Assembly: GCA_038501625.1 (NCBI GenBank)
Contig: JAZAYU010000175.1
Coordinates: 578,001 to 642,000, forward strand
DNA from: Corbicula japonica
Taxonomy: Eukaryota > Mollusca > Bivalvia > Venerida > Cyrenidae
Reading direction: 5' to 3'
DNA: 64,000 nt
Part shown: positions 45,406 to 58,290 of the stretch, piece after piece
Layout: each line of letters starts with the position of its first letter
Position numbering within the stretch: position 1 is the first letter of the stretch
The notes under the pieces: model-generated
What the model saw: only the letters and a program-made list of their open reading frames with translations
Database searches by the model: none
What the model was told of the DNA's origin: nothing
Position numbers and translations under genes: made by a program

Positions 45406-45711
45406 TCACCGACTGTTAAACAGCACTGGATCTTTATACACTAACACTATGTAAATGTTTATAGTATCATGCACAAGTGTAAATGTCTGTAAACAGTTCC
45501 GTTGATCCTTTCCGAAAACGTAACGTCCATGAGATCTCGTAAAAACCTCTTTGAATAGAGCTCTGTAACGAATGCTAGCTAGCCTGAATTCCGGATAACG
45601 AACTGCAGCCTGGATCCAGTAAAACGAATCGAACCCTGGGTACCCAAACGATGAATCTCGACCAGAATTCTCCAGAAGTCGCGTGATGTATGTCACTATC
45701 AATGGTTTCAA
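45406..45711 (-). other. Leader open frame, 101 codons, conserved in all three copies
   Basis: The frame starts about 220 bases downstream of the primer-binding site. Matching frames lie at 53911-53600 and 62943-62638. It is near-identical across copies and includes YITRLLENSGRDSSFGYPG. No domain is recognised. Conservation may only reflect recent copying. It could be an upstream ORF or chance. Confidence 0.3.
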
Positions 45712-45932
45712 GTGTGACGAATATAGTTAGTGACTGACCACACTATCAATGCTTTCAAGTGTGACCACAAAATTAATAATATATGTGAAAAGTCACTGTC
45801 TTCTCATGTATAGAGAGAAGTCTATTTTACTACACGTAAAATATGGTTAAGTCCACAACTTTTGAATCTCAAAAGTTCAACACTAAACACGGAAATAAGT
45901 CCACGTGCACTAATAATCCAGATTAAAATTTT

Positions 45933-45945
45933 ACGTTGGGCGCCA
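45933..45945 (-). promoter_or_regulatory. Primer-binding site of copy 1 (tRNA-Lys type)
   Basis: The minus-strand sequence TGGCGCCCAACGT lies three bases inside LTR B. It matches the complement of the 3' end of a lysine tRNA ending in GGCGCCA, as used by several retroviruses. Confidence 0.8.
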
Positions 45946-45948
45946 TTT

Positions 45949-47076
45949 TGTAACCCTTTTGGTATTCAGCGTTAATGGGGCATAAATACACAGGTTATAG
46001 GTGATTCCAAATAACAATAAGAAAGTTCCATCTACATTCAGCTTTAATAGTCTGTTCAGATACGATGTCTTGAAGAGGTGGAAATACATGTATGGAAAAC
46101 CCGGAAACACGGAAATCCAGAAATACAGTAGTCCAGAAATATATACGATCTGAAAAGATACATTATTACAAACAATAAATATCAGTACTAAAAACAGATT
46201 CACAAAACAATCCTTAACAAAACAAGTCATGATATGATACATTACACAAAGTTACATAATTGAAATGATAATCTGATGCAAGGTTATTACATACAATATA
46301 TTAGATATAATATTGTGGTTCTTTGCTTATAGACTGGTTTCCGGCGTAACCCAAATGATATTTCAAATAGATAAATCTAAAACATATAAGTCTGATGATT
46401 CAGTGCTGTTCCCTTATTACTTGTGATTTACACAACCATATTCATTTACAATAATTACATACCTTTAACAATGTGATAAACATCCACTGGTCTACAATGG
46501 TCTACAATAAACAGTCACACACTCTTCTAACGCTGTCTGGTGCTGTGCAGTGAAAACTGAAATACCAATCACCATTTTGAGAATCATGCTTGTGTTAATA
46601 AGAAATTGGCAGCGCGCAGAACAAAGCGACAGAACCCTGAATAAGTCAGACTCGCGGAAACATATGACAAAGAATCCAATGTCTCCTAAAAATCCGACGA
46701 AAACGATTCTGAACCAATTCACAAAGAACACTACATTAAGAAGTTACCTTAGAATCCATAAATCTTAATCCATATAACACTATAAAGATTTAAACTGGTC
46801 AAAACTTGACCAAAAGAAAACGTAACAGTCATGTACATGTTTTCATCAGGAACTTCTTTTGCTGAATGATTTTCCTTTCCCGCTACAGTGCAAATCTGAC
46901 GACAACTCATACCACATGACTTGCCTAACCAATCGAATTAAACTAAACTACATCACATGATATGCATGTGATCTACTCCTAATTTTACACATAAAATTCT
47001 ATAAAAAGAATAAAGTTAAAAACTTATCAATTGGTTAGATATTGGACGCCATACGCTAAAATTTGACTCTGCTGCA
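45949..47076 (-). repeat. LTR B (5' LTR of copy 1 and 3' LTR of copy 2)
   Basis: 1128 bp, TG...CA ends. It is followed on the plus side by the copy 2 purine tract complement (47077-47092). It differs from LTR A by scattered substitutions and a duplicated GGTCTACAAT word near 46490. Confidence 0.9.
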
Positions 47077-47529
47077 TTCTCCCGCTCCCCGGAAATGATG
47101 TCCCATCATTTCTCTATAATAAAAAAAATCATATGAGCAAGTCGAAATATCTCTTCCATAGGTGACAACTAGAAATGAAGAGAAAAACAAATATATTCAA
47201 GTCATGAATAAAAATACTATCAGTCTATCAGATGAACATACACCAAGTTCACCAACTAATTCCAATCAGCTTTCCTCTGTTAAAGAAACAAAGATATTAG
47301 CTAACTGAAATCAAAACACCAAAAACATTAATACAAAGAAAACATCCATATTGAATGATTATGAGAATGTATCAGAACTTGTCTTCACTCTCCCCCTACA
47401 AAAAAAATTGTGTCCCTGCAATTATAATTCAAATCGGTTAAAATCCATAAAAATAATGACATGCTTTAAACTGAACAAGCATATTAACATAAAATGATAA
47501 AAACAAATCAGATCATACTTTTCTGTTCT
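47077..47529. other. Polypurine tract and noncoding end of copy 2
   Basis: The purine tract complement abuts LTR B; AT-rich sequence follows without a frame. Confidence 0.7.
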
Positions 47530-50500
47530 TTATTTCATAATGGCTTCACAAATTCTATGTGCAACTTCTGAAGTCAACTTATTAAATACAGCAGATTTAA
47601 GAAGAATGTTCAGAGCTTCCAATTTACTATCTACTGTTCGTGTATTTAACGTTTCAGAGTCATCAGCTGACTTAGCTGCTCTTGAGTCTACAGTGATTTC
47701 ATTGCAACTGTAATCCTCCAAATATCTAGGCCGCTTACTTTGCCTACCTGACCTTGTAGTAGGTATCGGGAGTCTTTCTCTCCTTTCTCTTGCCACTGGT
47801 TTTGGAGGTCTTCCTCTCCTTGTTCTTTTTGGTCTCTGGGGTATTTCTCTATTATCTCTCTCTGGCGATAATCTTGCCAAAGTATCTCCATCAATATTTT
47901 TCAACACTGTTTCTTCATCTATTGTTTCAATTTCTTCATCTGTTGGATGAATAAACACTTCTTCAGTTGTTTCATTCATGTCAATTTCATTATGGTCGTC
48001 ATGATGAACTTCCAGTTCCGCTTGTATTTCTCTCTCTTTTTCTATATGTCAGATCATTGTCGGGTTCTTCTCGACGGATGACCTCTGGTTATATATCTTC
48101 TGTATCACATACCGACTCATCTGGAGTGGTACTTTTTCTTTCTGAATAAGTGACTTTTGTCCTTATAACTCTATTTGTTCTATCTGTATCTACTTCTGTT
48201 GTGTGATTTTCAGAATAGCGGGCGTCCCCACTGTCAACTGGCAGTCTGACAAGTTCACGTTCTGAATCACTTAAATCAGTGAGCTCACTATGTTCTATTA
48301 CTTTAACTTCTTGTCTTTTTCTTGGTTTGGGAACTAGTTAGAAGCTTTGCTTGTCCCCATATTCGTCATTAAACGATGTTACCGGCAGCAGATGGTTTCT
48401 GTGTAGTGTCTAAATCGTTCCAGTTTCTGACTCTACTTAAAAAACTGGAATGTCTGGATTGGCTTGCTCTAGTACAGTGTATATATGCTCTTCAAACTTG
48501 TCTGCAATTTTGTGTTTTCCTTTGTGAGCAAGAACACGTACCATCATTTTGTCACCCACTTCAATCTGTGCAGCCTTAGCTTTCTTGTCAAATTGGGATT
48601 TCTGCTTTAGCCTAGCAGCATCAGCATGCTGTTTCACAATGTCCTGTGTGACTTTCATCCTTTCTTTCAGGTCTTTTATATAGTCAGTGGTGTCTTGTAC
48701 TGTTGTTTCCTCTGCTGACTCAAATAATGTGTCCACAGGCAACTTAGGTTTTCGGCCGAACATAAGCTCGAAAGGAGAGTATCCTGTTGATTCATGTATT
48801 GTTGCATTATATGCAAACCCAAGAGATGGCAGGTACTTTTTCCAATCAGCCTTCTGTTCTAGTTTGAAGGTTCCTAACATGCTGATAAGAGTCCGGTTCA
48901 ATCGCTCTGTAGCACCATTACCCATGGGATGATAGGGGGTAGTGCGGCTCTTCTGAATTCCTAAGATCTTACAAAGTTCCTTAATAATGTCACTTTCGAA
49001 ATTTCCACCTTGGTCTGAATGAATTTTTGAAGGCATGCCGAAATTGCTGATAAAGTTGTTGTAAAATGCCTCAGCTGTTGTTTTTGCTGTTTGGTTTTTT
49101 GTAGGAACTGCAACTGCGTACTTCGTAAAGTGATCAGTTATGACTTATATATTCCCATAGCCACCTTGCGATTGCTCAACAGACAGGAAATCCATGCACA
49201 CCATTTCAAGAGGGAAGGTAGTGGTGATGTTAACAAGTGGTGCCTTGTTTGGATCCTTCTTTCTCATGGTACATCTTTTGCAGCCTCCAATCCATTGTTC
49301 TACATCTTTAGTCATTCCTGGCCAAAAGAATCTTTCCCTGATTAGTGATATTGTTCTCTCTCTGGCTGGATGACCCACATCGTTGTGTAACCCAAATAAC
49401 ACTTTCCTTCTAAATATTGATGGAAGAACTAATTGTTTTATCTCTTGTCCATTTTGATAAAGAATTTTGTAAAGTACCCCTCTTATAATCTTGAAGTTGT
49501 CAAAATGTTTCTTCATTTGGAAGTCGAATTTGTTGAATGGTGTTTTCTGATGTGGAAGTTTATTATCTATTTTAGCCCTAATCCATTTTCCTATGATAAA
49601 ATCTTCTCTCTGAGCTTTACGTATCTCTCTAAGTTCTATTTGTGCCATTGGTTGTCTAGCTGATTCTGTTGCTTTGATGATGTTAATTGAAGCTACTGGA
49701 AGTGTTTCTATCAATGTCTCAATGTTCACCGAGTTGCAAATGGCCTTGATGACATCATTCTGTATCTTAATATATTCCCCATCAGTGTGTGTAACCTTGT
49801 GAAATGGGTAGCGTGACATTGCATCTGCATCTCCGTTACGAAGACCTGGTCTATAGAAGATGTCAAAGTCGAATGATGCTAATGCTGATACCCATTGTTG
49901 ACCGGTTGCATCCAGCTTTGCCGAAGTAAGTACATGGGTGAGGGGATTGTTGTCTGTAAAAACAGTAAAATGATGACCTGTGAGATAATCACTGAATTTC
50001 TCTGTGACACTCCATTTGAGACATAAAAAATCCAGTTTAAATGCAGGGTAATGTTGTTCTGTGTAGAGAGGCTGTTTTTCTGAATGTGGCGATTCCTGAT
50101 ATGCATATTTCACCTTTTTTTGAAAGACTTCTACTGCATAGGCTATCACTCTTTTCTTGTTTTCATGTACTTGATACAGAACAGCTCCTAATCCTGTATT
50201 ACAAGCATCAATGTGAAGTTCAAATGGTAGATCAAAGTCAGGATATGCCAAAATTGGTGGTGATGTAAGTATTTCTTTAAGATGTTCAAATGTCCTTTGT
50301 TCTAATTCTGTCCACTGCCAAACTTATTCTGTTTTTGAATTTTTCTTTTTGGAGGTTGGTGGTAAGAGTTCATTCAATGGTTTGGTTATCTTGCTGAAAT
50401 CCTTTACAAATCTCCTATAATAACCAGCAAACGCTAAGAAAGATCTTAGTTCATCTGCGTTGCTTGGTGTAGGCCAGTTTCTTACTTTGTCGATTTTTTC

Positions 50501-52195
50501 CGGATCGGTTTCCACTCCGTCCTCACTTACAACATGTCCCAAAAATTTGACGCGTTTTTGAAGGAAGAAGCATTTATCGGCTAATAATTTCAATCCACAT
50601 TCTTTAAGTCTGGTTAAAATAAGATCTAGACGTTGCAGATGTTGTTCGAAATTTTCCGAAAAAATAATCAAATCATCAAAGTAAATTAAGCAGATGGTCA
50701 TGTTGTAATCGCCTAAGCACTCTTCCATGAGGCGCTGGTATGTCGCAGGTGAATTCGACAAACCAAAGGGCATTTTTACATATTCATAGAAACCTAGTGG
50801 CCCAACAGTAAATGCTGTTCTTTCTGAGTGTCTTCAACCTCAACATGATGATACCCTGCCTTCATATCCATTACAGTGAACAGTTTTGCTCCTTTTAAAC
50901 AATCAAAGACTTCCTCAATGCGTGGTAGAGCATAAGCATCTTTAACTGTCTTTATTAAGCATTCTGTAGTCAATGCACATTCGGAGTTTTCCATTTTTCT
51001 TCCTAACTAATACAATGTTAGATGCCCAGGGTGATTTGGATTTTTGTATTACACCAGATGCTAGAAGTTGCTCAAGATGTTGTCTTACATCTTCAACCAT
51101 AGCAGGTGGTATTCGCCTATGCTTTTGTTTGAACGGTACATCATCAACTAAATCTATCCGATGTTTAATTTTGTCACATGTTCCAATATTCGTGTCATCT
51201 TTGGAAAAAATATCAATGTGTTTTTGAAGAAGTTGACTTAATTGATGGTTCTGATGTTCAGTTGATGTTGATTCAATGTGTATTTGATCAAAGACTTTAG
51301 ACTCGGATTCTGTTTGTTCAAGTTTGTGAAATACAGCATCATCTACTTTTACTGGTTGGAGTTCACAAACAATCGCCCTTGGTGGAATACTAACTGTCTG
51401 TGTAGATAAGTTTGAGATGTTCACATTTATCTCTCCATTATGTTTGTAAACATACTGTATGACTGAAGATGTTATGTCAACAAGTGAATTAATTAGGCAT
51501 TCCTCTGATTCCTGTATGAGAGCACAAGTAGGTTGATGGTCCAACTCTCTATCAGTGTAACCTTTGATGTTTACTGATGCATTTGGCTCTATGATGACGT
51601 TACAGTGTTCTGCACTTCTTACAATTGCTATGCGATCTTTGTTTCTTTTTAGTTCTTTGTCTCTTAAAGCTATACACCTGAACGCCAAATACCAGGGTGT
51701 GTGTAGATTGGCTTTTTGTAGATAAGATTCACCAAAGTTGTTTCTGCAATCCACAAGAAGTTCATTTAATATGTTTGTTCCAATAAGTACAGGTGTTTTT
51801 TTGTTGTAAGGAGTATCTGGTGTTATCAAGAAAATGCAGGTCTGTCCATCAGTCTTTGGTACACCATCAGTTTGTAATGTTGCTTCAACATAACCAATGT
51901 ATCGGAGCTTACTGCCATCAGCACATTCTACATTTAGTATGTTCTTCAGTGAATGAAGTTCCAAGTCTGCAAGATGTTGTTGGTAAAAAGCTTGACTAAT
52001 GTAACTAATCCGGCTACCGGTATCCAATAATGCTGTTGTTTCAATGTTGTTTATCTTAATATTTGTTTCAGTAGAACTGCCAATTAGTTGCGGACCATTG
52101 TTGTCTGTGCCTAAGTTTGGTCCTTTCACAGGGGCACTTGTTAGTTTCCCTGGCAGTATTTTGCAATGTGTCCCTCCTGACCACATTGATAGCAT
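47530..52195 (-). pseudogene. pol: pol polyprotein of gypsy copy 2, disrupted
   Basis: The protease and first part of reverse transcriptase are open for 417 codons from 52195, with DTGS intact. A two-base loss at about 50955 and a four-base loss at about 50825 shift the frame around motif A (VMDMKAGYHH). The palm frame (50773-50324) has YFDD where copy 1 has YLDD and ends at TAA. RNase H and the integrase N-terminus are open at 50251-49145 and include the zinc pair CKRC and a family R scrap read in frame (KYAYQESPHS). A TAA after GGYGNI at about 49145, unique to this copy, stops integrase. Its core and GPY/F region resume at 49036-48437 and end at a TAA also in copy 3. The C-terminal tail (47979-47530) carries an intact AT-hook RRGRPPKP. 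Confidence 0.85.
52092..52150 (-). promoter_or_regulatory. Putative -1 frameshift site, copy 2
   Basis: GGGAAAC (52150-52144) touches the gag TAA (52143-52141), with the same downstream pairing segments as copy 1 and no change. Confidence 0.7.
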
Positions 52196-52855
52196 TTCCT
52201 GGTGTCTACATAGGCATCGAAATTCTGTTGGCTATTTTTATTTGTATTAGCAGGTTTGAATGTATTGGATCCTGTTGGTCTTCTTGGTCGGAATGATCCA
52301 CGGCCTCTATTTTCTCTTTGATTGTTTCCTCTACCTCTAAATCCTCTACCCCTGTTAAATCCTCTATTATACTGCCACTGATTACCATCTGTGTACGTTT
52401 GATCCTTTTCTTATTCTAACTTTTTAATTCTCTCGTTCATTTTCTCTAGGAGCTCCTTAACTTCTGTTAATTCAGATTTTCCTTCGGGTTTCTCTGGTTT
52501 GTTAATGGCGTGACACTTTGTTGATTCACTGTCAATTTCCAAATCTTTCTCAATTCTCCTCACCTCCACTTTAAAATCATCATAGTTGGCAATTGTGTGG
52601 AACTGATACACTGAGTTATGCTTAAGTGGTTTCAACATCCCATCATAAAATATTTTCTTGAGCATATCACTTCCATGTGCGACAGCTCCTAGCTGTACTG
52701 CTTTAGCATAGATATCCTCAATTCTTGATGCATACTTGACAATTTATTCTCCTTTCTTTTGTTGACAAGCATAAAGGTTTTTCATTATTGACTCTGGTGT
52801 TTCAATATCTCCATAAATACTCTCAAACTTTTTCATCACTTCAGTGAGAGATGCA
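52141..52855 (-). pseudogene. gag: gag C-terminal part of copy 2
   Basis: Only the sequence after the N-terminal third remains. It starts at a junction with a foreign reverse-transcriptase fragment, has an extra TAA near 52745 (GAA to TAA relative to copy 1), keeps the shared internal TAA at 52413-52411, and retains the zinc knuckle and Arg/Gly-rich segment. Confidence 0.8.
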
Positions 52856-52858
52856 TCA

Positions 52859-53263
52859 GTCTCTTGAAAAGCGAACAAGCTGTGAGATATAAACCCCGTA
52901 AGAAGTTGCACGAGGAACATCGCCGTCTAGAAACGGAAAATTTACTATATTAAAATTAAAATCATCTCTTTTATCATAAATTTTAGTAGTGACGTAACCA
53001 TTCTCGATGGATAGATTTAAATCAAGGAAGTTTGCTTGCTTTTCTGAAGTGTTTGCTTTGTTAAGCTGTAGTTCTTTAGGATAAATCTTATTAACCAGTG
53101 ATGAAAAATGGTTATTATCTATATTTAATAAATCATCAAGGTACCTCGAGGTGTTGTTAAAAGCTGTAATAATATCATCTTGATGTTCGGTAGAAAGAGA
53201 TAACATGAAATCTCTTTCATAACAGTATAAAAACAGATCAGCAACAAGGGGTGCACAATTGTT
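52859..53263 (-). mobile_element. Family R reverse-transcriptase fragment replacing gag N-terminus (copy 2)
   Basis: A 405-bp piece is open throughout on the minus strand. It encodes PLVADLFLYCYERDFM, RYLDDLLNI (the catalytic YLDD motif), FLDLNLSIENG, TKIYDKRDDF and FPFLDGDVPR...SYGVYISQLVRF, all of Penelope-type reverse transcriptase. It replaces about 2.45 kb present in copy 1 (42607-45060) and has the same orientation as the host element. A TGA arises at the junction with gag. An identical junction occurs in copy 3. Confidence 0.85.
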
Positions 53264-54132
53264 CAGAAATTTACAAAATGAATTCTTCCATTAACTAACT
53301 TAGTTGTTTACTTTGAAGAAATAATTCTAAAATTATTATTAAGAAACAAAATTTCTAAATAATAATATTTACTTTCCAAAATATATCAAATTTTGGGAAT
53401 ATATAACAAATACTTGCTAATTTTCAGAATTTATATTCCAAATGAGATTACAGTACTTAATAAAATTTTAAAAATATAAAAAAATACAAAATTTTATTAG
53501 ATAATGCTATAAATGATGTAAATCAAAGACCTAGGTAAAAAAATCAAAAATTATCCCAGGAAAAAAACAGTGAAAAGGTTAACACATTAGCAATTTGACT
53601 CACCGACTGTTGAACAGCACTGGATCTTTATACACTAACACTATGTAAATGTTTATAGTAATATAATTATGTAAATGTGTAAATGTCTGTAAACAGTTCC
53701 GTTGATCCTTTCCGAAAACGGAACGTCCATGAGATCTCGTAAAAACGTCCTTGAATAGAGCTCTGTAACTAATGCTAGCTAGCTTGAATTTCGGATAACA
53801 AACTGCAGCCTGGATCCAGTGAAACGAATCGATCCCTGGGTACCCAAACGATGAATCTCGACCAGAATTCTCCAGAAGTCGTGTGATGTATGTCATTATC
53901 AATGGTTTCAAGTGTGACGAATATAGTTAGTGACTGACCACACTATCAATGCTTTCAAGTGTGACCACAAAATTAATAATATATGTGAAAAGTCACTGTC
54001 TTCTCAAGTATAGAGAGAAGTATATTTTACTACACGTAAAATATGGTTAAGTCCACAACTTTTGAGTATCAAAAGTTCAACACTAAACACGGAAATAAGT
54101 CCACGTGCACTCATAATCCAGATTAAAATTTT
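53264..54132 (-). other. Shortened leader of copy 2
   Basis: This corresponds to 45060-45932 of copy 1. It contains the leader open frame at 53911-53600 (103 codons), which has a small internal difference that keeps it open. Confidence 0.7.
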
Positions 54133-54145
54133 ACGTTGGGCGCCA
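54133..54145 (-). promoter_or_regulatory. Primer-binding site of copy 2 (tRNA-Lys type)
   Basis: TGGCGCCCAACGT on the minus strand, three bases from LTR C. Confidence 0.8.
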
Positions 54146-54148
54146 TTT

Positions 54149-55264
54149 TGTAACCCTTTGGGTATTCAGCGTTAATGGGGCATAAATACACAGGTTATAG
54201 GTGATTCCAAATAACAATAAGAAAGTTCCATCTACATTCAGCTTTAATAGTCTGTTCAGATACAATGTCTTGAAGAGGTGGAAATACATGTATGGAAAAC
54301 CCGGAAACCCGGAAATCCAGAAATACAGTAGTCCAGAAATATATACGATCTGAAAAGATACATTATTACAAACAATAAATATCAGTACTAAAAACAGATT
54401 CACAAAACAATCCTTAACAAAACAAGTCATGATATGATACATTACACAAAGTTACATAATTGAAATGATAATCTGATGCAAGGTTATTACATACAATATA
54501 TTAGATATAATATTGTGGTTCTTTGCTTATAGACTGGTTTCCGGCGTAACCCAAATGATATTTCAAATAGATAAATCTAAAACATATAAGTCTGATGATT
54601 CAGTGCTGTTCCCTTATTACTTGTGATTTACACAACCATATTCATTTACAATAATTACATACCTTTAACAATGTGATAAACATCCACTGGTCTACAATGG
54701 TCTACAATAAACAGTCACACACTCTTCTAACGCTGTCTGGTGCTGTGCAGTGAAAACTGAAATACCAATCACCATTTTGAGAATCATGCTTGTGTTAATA
54801 AGAAATTGGCAGCGCGCAGAACAAAGCGACAGAACCCTGAATAAGTCAGACTCGCGGAAACATATGACAAAGAATCCAATGTCTCCTAAAAATCCGACGA
54901 AAACGATTCTGAACCAATTCACAAAGAACACTACATTAAGAAGTTACCTTAGAATCCATAAATCTTAATCCATATAACACTATAAAGATTTAAACTGGTC
55001 AAAACTTGACCAAAAGAAAACGTAACAGTCATGTACATGTTTTCATCAGGAACTTCTTTTGCTGAATGATTTTCCATTCCCGCTACAGTGCAAATCTGAC
55101 GACAACTCATACCACATGACTTGCCTAACCAATCGAATTAAACTAAACTACATCACATGATATGCATGTGATCTACTCCTAATTTTCTATAAAAAGAATA
55201 AAGTTAAAAACTTATCAATTGGTTAGATATTGGACGCCATACGCTAAAATTTGACTCTGCTGCA
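54149..55264 (-). repeat. LTR C (5' LTR of copy 2 and 3' LTR of copy 3)
   Basis: 1116 bp, TG...CA ends. It is very close to LTR B, including the same duplicated GGTCTACAAT word, with a short deletion near 55185. The copy 3 purine tract complement follows at 55265-55280. Confidence 0.9.
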
Positions 55265-55717
55265 TTCTCCCGCTCCCCGGAAATGATGTCCCATCATTTC
55301 TCTATAATAAAAAAAATCATATGAGCAAGTCGAAATATCTCTTCCATAGGTGACAACTAGAAATGAAGAGAAAAACAAATATATTCAAGTCATGAATAAA
55401 AATACTATCAGTCTATCAGATGAACATACACCAAGTTCACCAACTAATTCCAATCAGCTTTCCTCTGTTAAAGAAACAAAGATATTAGCTAACTGAAATC
55501 AAAACACCAAAAACATTAATACAAAGAAAACATCCATATTGAATGATTATGAGAATGTATCAGAACTTGTCTTCACTCTCCCCCTACAAAAAAAATTGTG
55601 TCCCTGCAATTATAATTCAAATCGGTTAAAATCCATAAAAATAATGACATGCTTTAAACTGAACAAGCATATTAACATAAAATGATAAAAACAAATCAGA
55701 TCATACTTTTCTGTTCT
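55265..55717. other. Polypurine tract and noncoding end of copy 3
   Basis: Same organisation as in copy 2; no frame. Confidence 0.7.
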
Positions 55718-58290
55718 TTATTTCATAATGGCTTCACAAATTCTATGTGCAACTTCTGAAGTCAACTTATTAAATACAGCAGATTTAAGAAGAATGTTCA
55801 GAGCTTCCAATTTACTATCTACTGTTCGTGTATTTAACGTTTCAGAGTCATCAGCTGACTTAGCTGCTCTTGAGTCTACAGTGATTTCATTGCAACTGTA
55901 ATCCTCCAAATATCTAGGCCGCTTACTTTGCCTACCTGACCTTGTAGTAGGTATCGGGAGTTTTTCTCTCCTTTCTCTTGCCACTGGTTTTGGAGGTCTT
56001 CCTCTCCTTGTTCTTTTTGGTCTCTGGGGTATTTCTCTATTATCTCTCTCTGGCGATAATCTTGCCAAAGTATCTCCATCAATATTTTTCAACACTGTTT
56101 CTTCATCTATTGTTTCTATTTCTTCATCTGTTGGATGAATAAACACTTCTTCAGTTGTTTCATTCATGTCAATTTCATTATGGTCGTCATGATGAACTTC
56201 CAGTTCCGCTTGTATTTCTCTCTCTTTTTCTATATGTCAGATCATTGTCGGGTTCTTCTCGACGGATGACCTCTGGTTATATATCTTCTGTATCACATAC
56301 CGATTCATCTGGAGTGGTACTTTTTCTTTCTGAATAAGTGACTTTTGTCCTTATAACTCTATTTGTTCTATCTGTATCTACTTCTGTTGTGTGATTTTCA
56401 GAATAGCGGGCGTCCCCACTGTCAACTGGCAGTCTGACAAGTTCACGTTCTGAATCACTTAAATCAGTGAGCTCACTATGTTCTATTACTTTAACTTCTT
56501 GTCTTTTTCTTGGTTTGGGAACTAGTTTGAAGCTTTGCTTGTCCCCATATTCGTCATTAAACGATGTTACTGGCAGCAGATGGTTTCTGTGTAGTGTCTT
56601 AATCGTTCCAGTTTCTGACTCTACTTAAAAAACTGGAATGTCTGGATTGGCTTGCTCTAGTACAGTGTATATATGCTCTTCAAACTTGTCTGCAATTTTG
56701 TGTTTTCCTTTGTGAGCAAGAACACGTACCAGCATTTTGTCACCCACTTCAATCTGTGCAGCCTTAGCTTTCTTGTCAAATTGGGATTTCTGCTTTAGCC
56801 TAGCAGCATCAGCATGCTGTTTCACAATGTCCTGTGTGACTTTCATCCTTTCTTTCAGGTCTTTTATATAGTCAGTGGTGTCTTGTACTGTTGTTTCCTC
56901 TGCTGACTCAAATAATGTGTCCACAGGCAACTTAGGTTTTCGGCCGAACATAAGCTCGAAAGGAGAGTATCCTGTTGATTCATGTATTGTTGCATTATAT
57001 GCAAACCCAAGAGATGGCAGGTACTTTTTCCAATCAGCCTTCTGTTCTAGTTTGAAGGTTCCTAACATGCTGATAAGAGTCCGGTTCAATCGCTCTGTAG
57101 CACCATTACCCATGGGATGATAGGGGGTAGTGCGGCTCTTCTGAATTCCTAAGATCTTACAAAGTTCCTTAATAATGTCACTTTCGAAATTTCCACCTTG
57201 GTCTGAATGAATTTTTGAAGGCATGCCGAAATTGCTGATAAAGTTGTTGTAAAATGCCTCAGCTGTTGTTTTTGCTGTTTGGTTTTTTGTAGGAACTGCA
57301 ACTGCGTACTTCGTAAAGTGATCAGTTATGACTAATATATTCCCATAGCCACCTTGCGATTGCTCAACAGACAGGAAATCCATGCACACCATTTCAAGAG
57401 GGAAGGTAGTGGTGATGTTAACAAGTGGTGCCTTGTTTGGATCCTTCTTTCTCATGGTACATCTTTTGCAGCCTCCAATCCATTGTTCTACATCTTTAGT
57501 CATTCCTGGCCAAAAGAATCTTTCCCTGATTAGTGATATTGTTCTCTCTCTGGCTGGATGACCCACATCGTTGTGTAACCCAAATAACACTTTCCTTCTA
57601 AATATTGATGGAAGAACTAATTGTTTTATCTCTTGTCCATTTTGATAAAGAATTTTGTAAAGTACCCCTCTTTTAATCTTGAAGTTGTCAAAATGTTTCT
57701 TCATTTGGAAGTCGAATTTGTTGAATGGTGTTTTCTGATGTGGAAGTTTATTATCTATTTTAGCCCTAATCCATTTTCCTATGATAAAATCTTCTCTCTG
57801 AGCTTTACGTATCTCTCTAAGTTCTATTTGTGCCATTGGTTGTCTAGCTGATTCTGTTGCTTTGATGATGTTAATTGAAGCTACTGGAAGTGTTTCTATC
57901 AATGTCTCAATGTTCACCGAGTTGCAAATGGCCTTGATGACATCATTCTGTATCTTAATATATTCCCCATCAGTGTGTGTAACCTTGTGAAATGGGTATC
58001 GTGACATTGCATCTGCATCTCCGTTACGAAGACCTGGTCTATAGAAGATGTCAAAGTCGAATGATGCTAATGCTGATACCCATTGTTGACCGGTTGCATC
58101 CAGCTTTGCCGAAGTAAGTACATGGGTGAGGGGATTGTTGTCTGTAAAAACAGTAAAATGATGACCTGTGAGATAATCACTGAATTTCTCTGTGACACTC
58201 CATTTGAGACATAAAAAATCCAGTTTAAATGCAGGGTAATGTTGTTCTGTGTAGAGAGGCTGTTTTTCTGAATGTGGCGATTCCTGATAT

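Larger units (their letters stand above)
43109..45932 (-). other. Long AT-rich 5' leader of copy 1
   Basis: About 2.8 kb separates the primer-binding site from the gag start. It is very AT-rich with many TTAATTAAATTA-like words (43380-43990). The part at 42607-45060 is missing from copies 2 and 3, so it is either ancestral leader lost there or extra sequence gained here. Confidence 0.6.

Noticed and set aside
54131..54442. 103-codon frame across the LTR end and primer-binding site, repeated in every unit
   Set aside because: It spans the LTR border and the primer site, has no recognised domain, and is explained by copying of the LTR.
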